Assembly: GCF_900573885.1 (NCBI RefSeq)
Contig: NZ_UPSE01000161.1
Location: 1-64,000, forward strand
Length of the DNA: 64,000 bases
Source: Pseudomonas viridiflava
GTDB taxonomy: Bacteria; Pseudomonadota; Gammaproteobacteria; Pseudomonadales; Pseudomonadaceae
Reading direction: 5' to 3'
The notes under the pieces are model-generated. The model was not told the origin of the DNA. It did no database searches and worked only from the letters and a program-made list of their open reading frames with translations. Below are positions 8,589 through 18,635 of the stretch, piece by piece. A program made the translations under genes and the position numbers. Within the stretch, counting starts at the first letter, position 1. Every line of letters starts with the position of its first letter.

Positions 8589-8616
8589 AAAAAGCCCCGC
8601 ATGTGCGGGGCTTTTT
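8589..8616. terminator. Bidirectional terminator between tRNA-Arg and rpmG
   Basis: A perfect 12-bp inverted repeat, AAAAAGCCCCGC (8589-8600) and GCGGGGCTTTTT (8605-8616), with tetraloop ATGT. It has T-runs on both strands and lies 18 bases beyond the rpmG stop, so it ends rpmB-rpmG transcription and can also stop read-through from the tRNA. Confidence 0.88.
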
Positions 8617-8634
8617 GAGCAAGGGCCGGATCAA

Positions 8635-8790
8635 TTACTTGATCTTGGCTTCCTTGTAGATCACGTGCTGGCGAACAACTGGATCGAATTTTTTGATTTC
8701 GATTTTGTCCGGGGTAGTACGTTTGTTCTTGTCGGTGGTGTAGAAGTGGCCAGTACCGGCGCTCGACACCAAACGGATCAATTCACGCAT
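8635..8790 (-). CDS. rpmG: 50S ribosomal protein L33
   Basis: This 51-residue protein is very basic and reads [19 protein letters not shown] at its start, ending in IYKEAKIK. This is the zinc-free (C-minus) form of L33, which lacks the CxxC pairs. It is part of the large ribosomal subunit near the E site. The gene follows rpmB by 11 bases on the same strand, the conserved rpmB-rpmG operon, and ends at the bidirectional terminator at 8589. The start ATG at 8790 has AAGGAG-like GGAGC sequence upstream (TTTAAGGAGCTAAATC on the coding strand). Confidence 0.96.
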   Translation of the reverse strand: MRELIRLVSSAGTGHFYTTDKNKRTTPDKIEIKKFDPVVRQHVIYKEAKIK

Positions 8791-8801
8791 GATTTAGCTC
8801 C

Positions 8802-9038
8802 TTAAACCTTTTCGCCGCGGCTGCGGATTTCGGCCAGCACGACATCAATGCCACGCTTGTCGATGATACGCATGCCTTTGGCAGTGACGCGCAGACGCAC
8901 GAAACGCTTCTCCGACTCAACCCAGAAGCGGTGATGCTGCAGGTTTGGCAGGAAACGGCGACGGGTTTTGTTGTTTGCGTGGGAAATGTTATTCCCGGTT
9001 ACCGGACCCTTACCGGTAACTTGACAGACTCTCGACAT
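8802..9038 (-). CDS. rpmB: 50S ribosomal protein L28
   Basis: A 78-residue ribosomal protein with the family start [20 protein letters not shown], then [11 protein letters not shown] and a C-terminal [15 protein letters not shown]. It is an essential large-subunit protein. It leads the rpmB-rpmG operon. A good sigma70-type promoter lies about 150 bases upstream on the minus strand (9187-9215), leaving a long 5' leader. Confidence 0.97.
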   Translation of the reverse strand: MSRVCQVTGKGPVTGNNISHANNKTRRRFLPNLQHHRFWVESEKRFVRLRVTAKGMRIIDKRGIDVVLAEIRSRGEKV

Positions 9039-9186
9039 ACATCAGCCCTCTAAAACCACATGCCCAACCCGGCATGGGTTGGCCGCTTAAACTCAAAGTC
9101 ATTTGGCGCTCTGCGCCGCGTTTCTTCAGGGTCTTACCGGCCACACCTACAAGCGAAGGAACCGGGCCCCTAGAAAAGAGCGCTGC

Positions 9187-9215
9187 TTTATACCAGAAAG
9201 CCCCCAGAGCAACAA
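9187..9215 (-). promoter_or_regulatory. Probable sigma70 promoter of rpmB-rpmG
   Basis: On the minus strand TTGTTG (-35) and TATAAA (-10) are separated by exactly 17 bases. It points toward rpmB, whose start lies about 150 bases downstream. Apart from this, the 390-base stretch 9039-9428 shows no gene or structure I can support. Confidence 0.55.
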
Positions 9216-9428
9216 GGATAACTACCGTTTGCTGGCCAATTGGGGGCGAGCATTCTACCTGCAACCGCTTCAACAAGCGCCACTCCCCGCGTAACCGCTC
9301 GTCAGGCGACATCGATTGTTCTGCCGCGCGCCATGGTCTAGGGTAGACCGCTTGCGTTATTTCCGGCCCTGCGGGTGGGCCGCCGACTCGCCACCGCGTT
9401 GCTGGCGATGCATTCAAGGAGTCTGCCG

Positions 9429-11015
9429 ATGCGCCGTGCTGCCCTGTCGCTGTTCGTTATTCCGCTGTTCAGTTCGGCTATTCAGGCCGCCACCTTGAGT
9501 GTTTGCACCGAAGCCAGCCCGGAAGGGTTCGACGTGGTTCAGTACAACACGCTCACCACCACCAACGCCTCTGCAGACGTGTTGATGAATCGCCTGGTGG
9601 AGTTCGATGCCGCCAGCGGCAAGCTGGTGCCCAGCCTGGCAGAAAGCTGGACCGTGTCGGAAGACGGCCTTACCTATGACTTCACCCTGCGCCAGGGCGT
9701 GAAGTTCCACAGCACCGACTATTTCACCCCGACCCGCGAATTTACTGCCGGCGATGCGCTGTTCAGCTTTCAACGCATGCTCGACCCCGCCAATGCCTGG
9801 CATAAGGTTGCGCAAAGCGGCTATCCCCATGCGCAATCTATGCAATTGCCCGGCCTTATAAAGAAGGTGGAGGCTCCGTCACCCCAGCACCTGCGCTTCA
9901 CGCTGAACCACCCGGAAGCGACCTTCCTCGCCACCTTGAGCATGGGCTTCGCTTCTATTTATTCAGCCGAATACACCGCGCAACTGCTTAAAGCCGGCAC
10001 GCCGGAGAAGCTCAATGCGCAGCCAATCGGCACCGGCCCGTTCGTGTTCAAGCGTTTTCAGAAAGACGCCGTGGTGCGCTACGCCGCCAACCCGGATTAC
10101 TTCGCCGGCAAGCCAAAGGTCGACGCACTGGTTTACGCGATTACTCCCGACGCCAATGTGCGACTTCAAAAGCTGCGCCGTGGCGAGTGTCAGGTGGCGC
10201 TTTCGCCCAAGCCGCTGGACGTGAATGCGGCCAGTAAAGACGCCGTGCTAGAGGTGGTGTCGACGCCGGCGTTCATGACCGCCTTTGTCGCCTTGAATAG
10301 TCAGCACCCGCCGCTGGATAAACCCGAGGTGCGCCAGGCCATCAATCTGGCCTTCGACAAAACCAACTACCTGAAGGCCGTGTTCGAAGACAGCGCGGTC
10401 GCCGCCAATGGTCCTTATCCGCCAAACACCTGGAGCTACGCCAAAGACCTGCCCGGCTATGCCCATGATCCTCAGCAAGCCAAAGCCCTGCTGGAAAAGG
10501 CAGGCCTCAAGGATGGCTTCGACACCACCATCTGGACCCGCCCCACCGGCAGCCTGCTGAACCCCAACCCAAGCCTGGGCGCGCAGTTGTTGCAGGCGGA
10601 CCTGGCCAAGGTCGGCATTCGCGCGCAAATCCGCGTAATCGAGTGGGGTGAACTGGTGCGCCGTGCCAAAGCCGGCGAGCACGATCTTCTGTTTATGGGC
10701 TGGGCAGGCGACAACGGCGATCCGGATAACTTCCTCACGCCGCAGTTCTCCTGTGCCGCCGTGCAATCGGGCACCAACTTCGCGCGCTATTGCGACAAAG
10801 GGCTGGACCAGTTGATCAGCGATGGCAAAGGCACCAGCGATACAGCCAAGCGCACCGCGCTCTATGAGAAAGCGCAAACACAGATCCAGCAGCAAGCGTT
10901 GTGGCTGCCGCTGGCGCATCCGACGGCGACGGCGTTAACGCGAAAAGGCGTACAGGGCTATCAGGTCAGCCCATTTGGCCGCCAGGATTTCTCCCGCACT
11001 TCCATCACGCCGTAG
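9429..11015 (+). CDS. Periplasmic dipeptide/peptide-binding protein of an ABC transporter
   Basis: A 528-residue SBP_bac_5 family solute-binding protein (DppA/OppA type). The start at 9429 is chosen because AAGGAG ends 7 bases before it and the protein then opens with a clean signal peptide, MRRAALSLFVIPLFSSAIQA. The mature protein shows AESWTVSEDGLTYDFTLRQG, GTGPFVFKRFQKD and DNGDPDNFLTPQFSCAAVQ, typical of the peptide-binding cleft. No permease or ATPase genes lie next to it, so it must share the transport core of a dpp operon elsewhere. The location next to rpmB matches the orphan dppA5-type gene (PA5317) of P. aeruginosa, from memory. Confidence 0.9.
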   Translation: MRRAALSLFVIPLFSSAIQAATLSVCTEASPEGFDVVQYNTLTTTNASADVLMNRLVEFDAASGKLVPSLAESWTVSEDGLTYDFTLRQGVKFHSTDYFTPTREFTAGDALFSFQRMLDPANAWHKVAQSGYPHAQSMQLPGLIKKVEAPSPQHLRFTLNHPEATFLATLSMGFASIYSAEYTAQLLKAGTPEKLNAQPIGTGPFVFKRFQKDAVVRYAANPDYFAGKPKVDALVYAITPDANVRLQKLRRGECQVALSPKPLDVNAASKDAVLEVVSTPAFMTAFVALNSQHPPLDKPEVRQAINLAFDKTNYLKAVFEDSAVAANGPYPPNTWSYAKDLPGYAHDPQQAKALLEKAGLKDGFDTTIWTRPTGSLLNPNPSLGAQLLQADLAKVGIRAQIRVIEWGELVRRAKAGEHDLLFMGWAGDNGDPDNFLTPQFSCAAVQSGTNFARYCDKGLDQLISDGKGTSDTAKRTALYEKAQTQIQQQALWLPLAHPTATALTRKGVQGYQVSPFGRQDFSRTSITP

Positions 11016-11072
11016 GGTAGGAACAAGGCGTAGCGGGTCGCTGCCTACGCCTCGCCTGGCTGGCGACAATGC

Positions 11073-11747
11073 CTACATCAACCCGCATTCGGCCATCGAT
11101 AACGGCAGCCCTTCGCCGATGATGAAGTGGTCGAGTACTCGCACATCCACCAGCGAAAGCGCGTCCTTTAAACGCAACGTCAAGATGCGGTCTGCCTGAC
11201 TGGCCTCGGCGACGCCGGAGGGATGGTTGTGGCACAGAATCACTGCGGCGGCGTTGTGGGTGAGCGCGCGTTTCACCACTTGCCGCGGGTAAACGCTGGC
11301 GCTATCGATGGTGCCCTGAAACAGCGCTTCGTACGCCAGCACGCGGTGTTTGGAATCGAGAAACAGGCAGCCAAACACCTCGTGCTCTTCATGACGCAAC
11401 TGGGCGACCAGGTACTCACGCACGGCTGCCGGGCTCTCCAGCACCGAGTCATTACTCAGATGCTCGGCCAGGTGACGCCGCGACATCTCCAGCACCGCCT
11501 GCAATTGTGCGTACTTGGCGGGACCTAAACCCAGGTGTGAGCTGAAGCTGTGCTGGCCCGCTTCCAGCAAGGCACGCAGGCCGCCGAACTCATCGAGCAG
11601 CACCCGCGCGAGGTCCACGGCGCTTCTGCCAGCTACCCCGGTGCGCAGGAAAATGGCCAGTAATTGCGCGTCTGTGAGACTGCCGGCGCCATGCTTCAAT
11701 AACCGCTCGCGCGGGCGATCTTCTGCGGGCCAATTGCGAATACTCAT
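11073..11747 (-). CDS. radC: RadC family protein (JAB/MPN domain)
   Basis: A 224-residue protein. The N-terminal helix-hairpin-helix region (residues 1-90, with [18 protein letters not shown]) is followed by a JAMM metalloprotease-like domain with CHNHPSG, preceded by FLDSKHR and followed by a distal Asp in the metal site. RadC was once linked to DNA repair, but its biochemical activity is not settled. The gene is convergent with the peptide-binding protein gene and divergent from coaBC; this arrangement is common in gammaproteobacteria. Confidence 0.93.
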   Translation of the reverse strand: MSIRNWPAEDRPRERLLKHGAGSLTDAQLLAIFLRTGVAGRSAVDLARVLLDEFGGLRALLEAGQHSFSSHLGLGPAKYAQLQAVLEMSRRHLAEHLSNDSVLESPAAVREYLVAQLRHEEHEVFGCLFLDSKHRVLAYEALFQGTIDSASVYPRQVVKRALTHNAAAVILCHNHPSGVAEASQADRILTLRLKDALSLVDVRVLDHFIIGEGLPLSMAECGLM

Positions 11748-11877
11748 ACAACCCTCCTTGTCGATGTAGCCCGCTGTTCCACTGCGGGCGCTGTGCTATC
11801 TTAGCCCCACTTTTTTGCGCGGCGGGCGGCCTGGGGAGGCTGAGCGCGGCGAAGTCCACTTCTTATAAGGCAGGCCT

Positions 11878-13086
11878 ATGCAGCGGCTGTACCGGAAACG
11901 CATCGTCCTTGGCGTGGGTGGCGGCATTGCCGCTTATAAAAGTGCCGAACTGGTTCGCCGCCTGCGCGACCAAGGTGCGGAAGTCCGTGTGGTGATGACC
12001 CAGGGCGGCCGTGAATTCATTACCCCGCTCACCCTGCAAGCCCTTTCCGGTCACCCCGTTCATATGGATTTGCTCGACCCCGCTGCCGAAGCCGCGATGG
12101 GGCACATTGAGCTGGCCAGATGGGCCGACCTCATTCTTATTGCTCCCGCCACCGCCGACCTCATGGCCCGCCTTGCCCAGGGCATCGCCAACGACCTGCT
12201 AACCACGCTGGTTCTGGCCACCGACGCGCCCGTGGCACTGGCGCCGGCGATGAACCAGGCCATGTGGCGCGATGAAGCTACCCAAGCCAACAGCCAGCTG
12301 CTCATCGAGCGCGGCCTGCATATGTTTGGCCCAGCTTCCGGCAGCCAGGCCTGCGGCGATGTCGGCCTGGGCCGCATGCTCGAGCCCGACGACCTTGCCC
12401 AGCTCGCTGCCGACTGCTTCAAGCGCGCAAGCCTGACCGGTCGCCATGTATTGATTACCGCCGGCCCGACCCAGGAAAACATCGACCCGGTGCGCTACAT
12501 CACCAACCACAGCTCGGGGAAGATGGGCTTTGCCCTGGCCGAAGCCGCAGTGGAAGCCGGGGCCAAAGTCACACTGGTGACCGGCCCGGTTCACCTGCCC
12601 ACGCCTGATCGCGTCAACCGTATCGATGTGGTCAGCGCCCGCGACATGCTCGCCGCCTGCGAAGCCGCCATGCCGTGCGATTTGCTGATCGCCGCTGCAG
12701 CCGTCGCCGACTACCGCCCGGAAGTAGTTGCCCAGCACAAACTGAAAAAAGACCCGTCCACCGGCGACGGCATGCTTCTTCAAATGGTGCGCAACCCGGA
12801 TATTCTCGCCACCCTGGCACAACGCGACGACCGCCCGTTCAGCGTCGGCTTCGCGGCTGAAACTGAAAAATTGCTCGACTATGCTGCTCGCAAGCTGAAA
12901 GACAAAAACCTCGACCTGATCGTAGCCAACGATGTGGCCAACCCCAGCATCGGCTTCAACAGTGAAGAGAACGCGATCACCATCATTGACCGCGACTTGC
13001 AGCAAAGCAGCCTGGCGCAAACCAGCAAGGGCAAGATTGCCCGCCAGCTGATCGCCTTTATCGCCGAGCGCCTGAATCAGGCCTGA
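11878..13086 (+). CDS. coaBC: Bifunctional phosphopantothenoylcysteine decarboxylase / phosphopantothenate-cysteine ligase
   Basis: A two-domain enzyme of 402 residues for coenzyme A synthesis. The N-terminal CoaC flavoprotein domain (1-190) starts with RKRIVLGVGGGIAAYKSAEL and has the proton-donating region PAMNQAMW and SGSQACGDVGLGRM. The C-terminal CoaB ligase domain (about 190-402) has ITAGPTQENIDPVRYITN and HSSGKMGFALAEAA, then AAVADYRP and KLKKDPS. It joins cysteine to 4'-phosphopantothenate and decarboxylates the product. dut follows 30 bases later on the same strand, probably in one operon. Confidence 0.96.
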   Translation: MQRLYRKRIVLGVGGGIAAYKSAELVRRLRDQGAEVRVVMTQGGREFITPLTLQALSGHPVHMDLLDPAAEAAMGHIELARWADLILIAPATADLMARLAQGIANDLLTTLVLATDAPVALAPAMNQAMWRDEATQANSQLLIERGLHMFGPASGSQACGDVGLGRMLEPDDLAQLAADCFKRASLTGRHVLITAGPTQENIDPVRYITNHSSGKMGFALAEAAVEAGAKVTLVTGPVHLPTPDRVNRIDVVSARDMLAACEAAMPCDLLIAAAAVADYRPEVVAQHKLKKDPSTGDGMLLQMVRNPDILATLAQRDDRPFSVGFAAETEKLLDYAARKLKDKNLDLIVANDVANPSIGFNSEENAITIIDRDLQQSSLAQTSKGKIARQLIAFIAERLNQA

Positions 13087-13116
13087 CGCTTGTTTACTAC
13101 CTGTTAAGAGCACCTC

Positions 13117-13572
13117 ATGCACGCACTGCAAGCCAAGATTCTCGACCCGCGGATTGGCCGTGATTTCCCCCTGCCTGAGTACGCCACGCCCGGGTCGGCC
13201 GGCCTTGACCTGCGCGCCATGCTCAAGGAAGACCTGCTGCTGGAACCGGGCCAGACCGTGTTGATTCCGACCGGCCTGTCGATTTACATCGGCGACCCGA
13301 ACCTTGCGGCGCTGATTCTTCCGCGCTCGGGCCTGGGCCATAAGCACGGCATCGTGTTGGGCAACCTGGTCGGTTTGATCGACTCGGACTACCAGGGCGA
13401 ACTCATGGTGTCGTGCTGGAACCGTGGGCAAACCCCTTTCACCATGACCATCGGCGAGCGCATTGCGCAGTTGGTGCTGGTGCCTGTGGTGCAGGCGCGC
13501 TTTGAACTGGTTGAGCATTTCGACGAGAGCCAGCGCGGCGCCGGTGGCTTCGGTCATTCGGGCAGCCAATAA
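13117..13572 (+). CDS. dut: dUTP diphosphatase
   Basis: A 151-residue trimeric dUTPase. It hydrolyses dUTP to dUMP and pyrophosphate, keeping uracil out of DNA and feeding dTMP synthesis. The five family motifs are in order: [10 protein letters not shown] (I), [15 protein letters not shown] (II), [11 protein letters not shown] (III), [13 protein letters not shown] (IV) and a glycine-rich GAGGFGHSG tail (V). Its place between coaBC and algC is the standard Pseudomonas order. Confidence 0.97.
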   Translation: MHALQAKILDPRIGRDFPLPEYATPGSAGLDLRAMLKEDLLLEPGQTVLIPTGLSIYIGDPNLAALILPRSGLGHKHGIVLGNLVGLIDSDYQGELMVSCWNRGQTPFTMTIGERIAQLVLVPVVQARFELVEHFDESQRGAGGFGHSGSQ

Positions 13573-13630
13573 CCGATTTACCGGCTCCACCTAATAAAAA
13601 AGCCAGGATGCACCGCCGAGGAGATACCGA

Positions 13631-16240
13631 TTGAAACTCTTCAAGCGCACCGCCAAGGACGCTGAAACCCTACCGCAAGTAAACGACCCGACCGCCAAAA
13701 AGGCGGACGAGGAGCCGTTGCTGAAAAAACTGCTGCCCGGCCTCGGCATTGCCCTGGTCGGCTTGCTCGCGGCCGCAGCGGTGTTGTGGTTCGCCTTGCT
13801 GACCAGCGCGCAAACCAAAACCCAGGACGAGCTCGCTCATGCATGGGGCGGCAGCCAGGCCTCTGCGCTGCAACAAGCGCTGCGCCAGCTGAGCGCCGAC
13901 ACCAGGGCCGCTGCGCGCAATCCGCAGTTGCTGCTGGCGTTGCAGAGCCAGAGTCCGGAATTGGTCACGGCAGCCGAGCGCGACCTCGGTTACTGGGATG
14001 GCGTGGTCGATGCTTACATCAACCTGCCGGGCCAGGCCGCGCAAAACAACACCCGCGCCGCGCCCATGAACTTCGCCGCCATGGACCTGCTTCGTCGTGT
14101 CGAAGCCGGCCAGAACCCGGCCCCCGAGGCCTACAAAGTGGGCCCGCGCTGGCTGGTTTACAGCGCGGCGCCGCTGCGCCTGGCAGATGATCAACCGTCG
14201 CAAGGCACGCTGCTGCTGATCATCGATCTGCAGCGGCTGCTCTCGGCGCTGCCACCGCTGCCGGACGGCATTGGTCAGTTGCGCCTTTCGCAGCAATTCG
14301 GCCAGAGCCCGGCGCAAGTATTGGCAACCCGTGGCCAGGACGCGCAAAGCGCGCCATTGGCGTTTACCAGCGGCAACTCGAACTGGAAGCTGGAGTTCCT
14401 GCCGGGCCCGGATTTGTCGATGCCACCGGTGTCGCCCATGCCGCTGCTGCTGGCCGTGCTGCTGGCGCTTTTCGGCTCGTTGCTGGGCCTGATGTGGCTG
14501 AACAATCGTCAGCAAAGTGCCCTGCGTAAAGATGCCGAACAGCTCAGCCAATTAGTACAAGAACTCTCTGCAGGCAAAAGCGTCAAAGCCTTCAGCCTGC
14601 GCTCGCCAGTACTCAATGCGCTGGCTCAGAAACTCGCGCGAATGCCTCGCCGGCAAAGCGCACCACTACCCGTTGAAGAGACCAAGGCGACTGGCAGCAG
14701 TACGAGTGGCACGAAAGTGGCAGCACCTGCCGCCGTAGAGCCTGCCGAGCTGGTGAACCCTCTCTTTCAAGAAACCGATATTCTCGATATCGACATCCTC
14801 GACGAAGACCAGGATCTCCTGGGATTGGAGCAAGCCCCCGCTATGAGCAATGTGCCGCAATCCGCACCCAACTTGCCCGCCAGCATCTTCCGCGCCTATG
14901 ACATTCGCGGCGTAGTTGGCGACACCCTGACATCTGAAACCGCTTATTGGGTCGGCCGCGCAGTGGGCGCCGAAAGCCTCGCCGCTGGCGAGCCCAATGT
15001 ATCGGTAGGTCGCGACGGTCGTCTGTCCGGCCCTGAACTGGTGCAATCGCTCATTCAAGGCCTGGTAGATGCTGGCTGTGCCGTCAGCGACATCGGCCTG
15101 GTGCCAACGCCTGTGCTGTATTACGCGGCCAACGTACTGGCTGGCAAAACCGGCGTAATGCTCACCGGCAGCCACAACCCGCCTGACTACAACGGTTTCA
15201 AAATCGTGGTTGCCGGCGACACCCTGGCCAACGAGCAAATCCAGGCGCTGCGTGAGCGCATCGAAACCAACAACCTCAGCAGCGGCCAAGGCAGCGTTGA
15301 GCAAGTTGAGTTGCTGGACCGCTACTTCAAACAGATTCGCGACGATATCGCCCTGGCCAAGCCGCTGAAAGTGGTCGTGGACTGCGGTAACGGCGCGGCG
15401 GGTGTTATCGCCCCGCAACTGATCGAAGCCCTGGGCTGCACCGTGATTCCGCTGTTCTGCGACGTCGACGGCAACTTCCCGAACCACCACCCGGATCCGG
15501 GCAAGCCGGAAAACCTGGTAGACCTGATCGCCAAAGTGAAAGAAACCGGCGCCGACCTGGGCCTGGCCTTTGACGGCGACGGCGACCGCGTAGGCGTGGT
15601 GACCAACAAAGGCACCATCGTTTATCCGGACCGCTTGATGATGCTGTTTGCCAAAGACGTGGTGTCGCGTAACCCGGGCGCCGACGTGATCTTCGACGTG
15701 AAGTGCACCCGTCGTCTGGGCGCGCTGATCAGCGGCTACGGTGGCCGTCCGGTGATGTGGAAAACCGGTCACTCGCTGATCAAAAAGAAAATGAAGCAGA
15801 CCGGCGCCCTGCTGGCTGGCGAAATGAGCGGCCATATCTTCTTCAAAGAGCGCTGGTTCGGCTTTGACGACGGCATCTACAGCGCCGCCCGCCTGCTGGA
15901 AATTCTCAGCCAGGACAAACGCGACGCCGAGCTGGTCTTCGCCGCGTTCCCAAGCGATGTGTCGACGCCGGAAATCAACATCACCGTTACCGACGAAAAC
16001 AAGTTCGGCATCATCGACGCCCTGCAGCGCGATGGTCATTGGGGCGAAGGCAGCGTGACCACGCTGGACGGCGTTCGCGTTGATTATCCGAAGGGCTGGG
16101 GCCTGGTGCGCGCGTCCAACACCACACCGGTGCTGGTGCTGCGTTTCGAAGCCGACACCAACGAAGAGCTGGAGCGCATCAAAGAGCTGTTCCGTGCCCA
16201 GCTGTACACCGCCGCACCCGACCTCAACCTGCCTTTCTGA
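13631..16240 (+). CDS. algC: Phosphomannomutase/phosphoglucomutase, long membrane-anchored form
   Basis: An 869-residue protein starting at TTG with GAGGAG just upstream. Residues 1-404 form an extra N-terminal part: a short cytoplasmic tail, a membrane helix at about 37-59, a predicted periplasmic region, a second helix at about 270-292 and an acidic linker. Residues 405-869 are the classic AlgC enzyme: FRAYDIRGVVG, catalytic phosphoserine loop TGSHNPPDYNG (Ser514; Ser110 counted from the internal start), metal loop DGDGDRVG and sugar loop GEMSGHIFFKE. It interconverts mannose/glucose 6- and 1-phosphates for alginate, LPS and rhamnolipid precursors. An internal ATG at 14843 could produce the short enzyme. 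Confidence 0.94.
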   Translation: MKLFKRTAKDAETLPQVNDPTAKKADEEPLLKKLLPGLGIALVGLLAAAAVLWFALLTSAQTKTQDELAHAWGGSQASALQQALRQLSADTRAAARNPQLLLALQSQSPELVTAAERDLGYWDGVVDAYINLPGQAAQNNTRAAPMNFAAMDLLRRVEAGQNPAPEAYKVGPRWLVYSAAPLRLADDQPSQGTLLLIIDLQRLLSALPPLPDGIGQLRLSQQFGQSPAQVLATRGQDAQSAPLAFTSGNSNWKLEFLPGPDLSMPPVSPMPLLLAVLLALFGSLLGLMWLNNRQQSALRKDAEQLSQLVQELSAGKSVKAFSLRSPVLNALAQKLARMPRRQSAPLPVEETKATGSSTSGTKVAAPAAVEPAELVNPLFQETDILDIDILDEDQDLLGLEQAPAMSNVPQSAPNLPASIFRAYDIRGVVGDTLTSETAYWVGRAVGAESLAAGEPNVSVGRDGRLSGPELVQSLIQGLVDAGCAVSDIGLVPTPVLYYAANVLAGKTGVMLTGSHNPPDYNGFKIVVAGDTLANEQIQALRERIETNNLSSGQGSVEQVELLDRYFKQIRDDIALAKPLKVVVDCGNGAAGVIAPQLIEALGCTVIPLFCDVDGNFPNHHPDPGKPENLVDLIAKVKETGADLGLAFDGDGDRVGVVTNKGTIVYPDRLMMLFAKDVVSRNPGADVIFDVKCTRRLGALISGYGGRPVMWKTGHSLIKKKMKQTGALLAGEMSGHIFFKERWFGFDDGIYSAARLLEILSQDKRDAELVFAAFPSDVSTPEINITVTDENKFGIIDALQRDGHWGEGSVTTLDGVRVDYPKGWGLVRASNTTPVLVLRFEADTNEELERIKELFRAQLYTAAPDLNLPF

Positions 16241-16251
16241 CCCGCCTGTAT

Positions 16252-17201
<950 letters not shown>

Positions 17202-17215
17202 GCGGTAACAGGTAC

Positions 17216-17252
17216 AAAAAAGCCCCGACGAGGTGACTCGTCGGGGCTTTTT
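17216..17252. terminator. Bidirectional terminator between argB and the DUF4124 gene
   Basis: A 12-bp perfect stem, AGCCCCGACGAG (17221-17232) with CTCGTCGGGGCT (17237-17248), loop GTGA, with an A-run before and a T-run after. It serves argB on plus and the convergent gene on minus. Confidence 0.9.
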
Positions 17253-17267
17253 ACTGTTCCGCGCTTC

Positions 17268-17873
17268 TTACTGCTTCGGGCCTATCAGCGTCTGCAGCCT
17301 GGCGCGGTCGGCATCAAAGCTGGCCTCGGCCTGCTTGCGGCCTTCGAGGTAGCGCTTGATGTCGCCTTCCAGCCCGACCTGCTCGGCTTTGATGTTTTCG
17401 ATCTGCGCAACCAGATGATCCGGCACTTGCTTGCCGGCGCGCTCCTGGTCGGCCGCCTGGCCTTGCAGGTTGGCTTGCTGGGTTTTCAGTGAGGCGAGGT
17501 TGCCGCGTGCCACGGAAATTACGCCATCGAGCTCGGCCAGCTTGCGGGCCTTGGCGCGGTCAACGTCTTCGGTGGTGGAGTACAAACGCAGCAATTGGGC
17601 ATCGGAACTGGCGCGCGCTTTATCGGCGATGGCGCGCTGGCGCTCTTCAAGACTGGGTGCAGGCGCAACCACCTGAACGACACGACCCTGGTCGTTGAGT
17701 ATCTCGTAGCCTTTGGAAATCAGGTCGGGCGGTACGCCTTGGCGGTCCAGAACCGTAACACCCTTGGCATCAACGTAACGGTAAAAGCGGACAGAGCTGT
17801 CGGCTGCCGAAACACCCGCGCACAGCAGCATGCTGAAGACTAGCGAACAACGGATAACGTCCAGTTTGAGCAT
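17268..17873 (-). CDS. Exported DUF4124-type protein with coiled coil
   Basis: A 201-residue secreted protein. It starts with a signal peptide (LVFSMLLCAGVSAADS; cut predicted after the Ala-rich site near residue 24). The DUF4124 region follows, with FYRYVDAKGVTVLDRQGVPP and KGYEILNDQGRV, then about 120 residues of charged helix (LEERQRAIADKARASSDAQL to the end) likely to form a coiled coil. The cell function is unknown; the fold suggests a periplasmic structural or cell-wall related role, which is only a guess. The gene is downstream of pyrE on the same strand. Confidence 0.82.
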   Translation of the reverse strand: MLKLDVIRCSLVFSMLLCAGVSAADSSVRFYRYVDAKGVTVLDRQGVPPDLISKGYEILNDQGRVVQVVAPAPSLEERQRAIADKARASSDAQLLRLYSTTEDVDRAKARKLAELDGVISVARGNLASLKTQQANLQGQAADQERAGKQVPDHLVAQIENIKAEQVGLEGDIKRYLEGRKQAEASFDADRARLQTLIGPKQ

Positions 17874-17901
17874 GCAAACAACACCCTGTCTTGGTTGAGG
17901 C

Positions 17902-18543
17902 CTAAATTCCGTACTGCGCGCGGTATGCCTGGACTGCCGGCAGGTATTTCTTCAGTTCAGCATCTTCGGCCAAGTATTCCAGTACTTGTTCCAACGACAC
18001 GATGCTGACCACCGGAATGCCGAAATCACGTTCGACTTCCTGAATGGCTGATAACTCGCCTTTGCCGCGCTCCTGGCGATTCAATGCAATCAGCACGCCA
18101 GCTGCGGTTGCGCCCTGAGCCTGGATGATCTGCATGACTTCACGGATGGCGGTGCCAGCGGTGATAACGTCATCAATGATCAGCACATTGCCAGCCAGTG
18201 GCGCGCCGACCAGGGTGCCGCCTTCGCCGTGGTCTTTGGCTTCCTTGCGGTTGAAACACCAGGGCAAGTCGCGCTGATGCTGCTCGGCAAGCGCCACGGC
18301 AGTGGTTGCCGCCAACGGAATGCCTTTATAAGCCGGGCCGAACAGCACGTCGAAATCGATGCCGCTGGCCACAACCGCTTCGGCGTAAAAACGGCCTAAC
18401 TGGGCCAGTGCCGAACCGCTGTTGAACAGCCCTGCGTTGAAAAAATAGGGGCTGGTGCGCCCGGACTTGAGGGTGAACTCACCGAAGCGAAGCACGCCGC
18501 GCTCGATGGCAAAACGAATGAAGTCGCGCTGGTACGCCTGCAT
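17902..18543 (-). CDS. pyrE: Orotate phosphoribosyltransferase
   Basis: A 213-residue enzyme of pyrimidine synthesis that joins orotate to PRPP, giving OMP. It shows the start [20 protein letters not shown], the substrate region [26 protein letters not shown], and the PRPP loop [17 protein letters not shown] took the ATG at 18543 rather than an ATG four codons upstream because Pseudomonas PyrE starts with MQxYQRDF. It is divergent from crc with 92 bases between the starts; this pyrE/crc arrangement is conserved in Pseudomonas. Confidence 0.96.
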   Translation of the reverse strand: MQAYQRDFIRFAIERGVLRFGEFTLKSGRTSPYFFNAGLFNSGSALAQLGRFYAEAVVASGIDFDVLFGPAYKGIPLAATTAVALAEQHQRDLPWCFNRKEAKDHGEGGTLVGAPLAGNVLIIDDVITAGTAIREVMQIIQAQGATAAGVLIALNRQERGKGELSAIQEVERDFGIPVVSIVSLEQVLEYLAEDAELKKYLPAVQAYRAQYGI

Positions 18544-18635
18544 AAAAAGCCCCAAAACACACGGATTTAGCTGTGGGTTTAGCTAATAAGGATGAGCTCG
18601 GGTATCATACACGCACGTGTTTTTGGGGGCCATTT

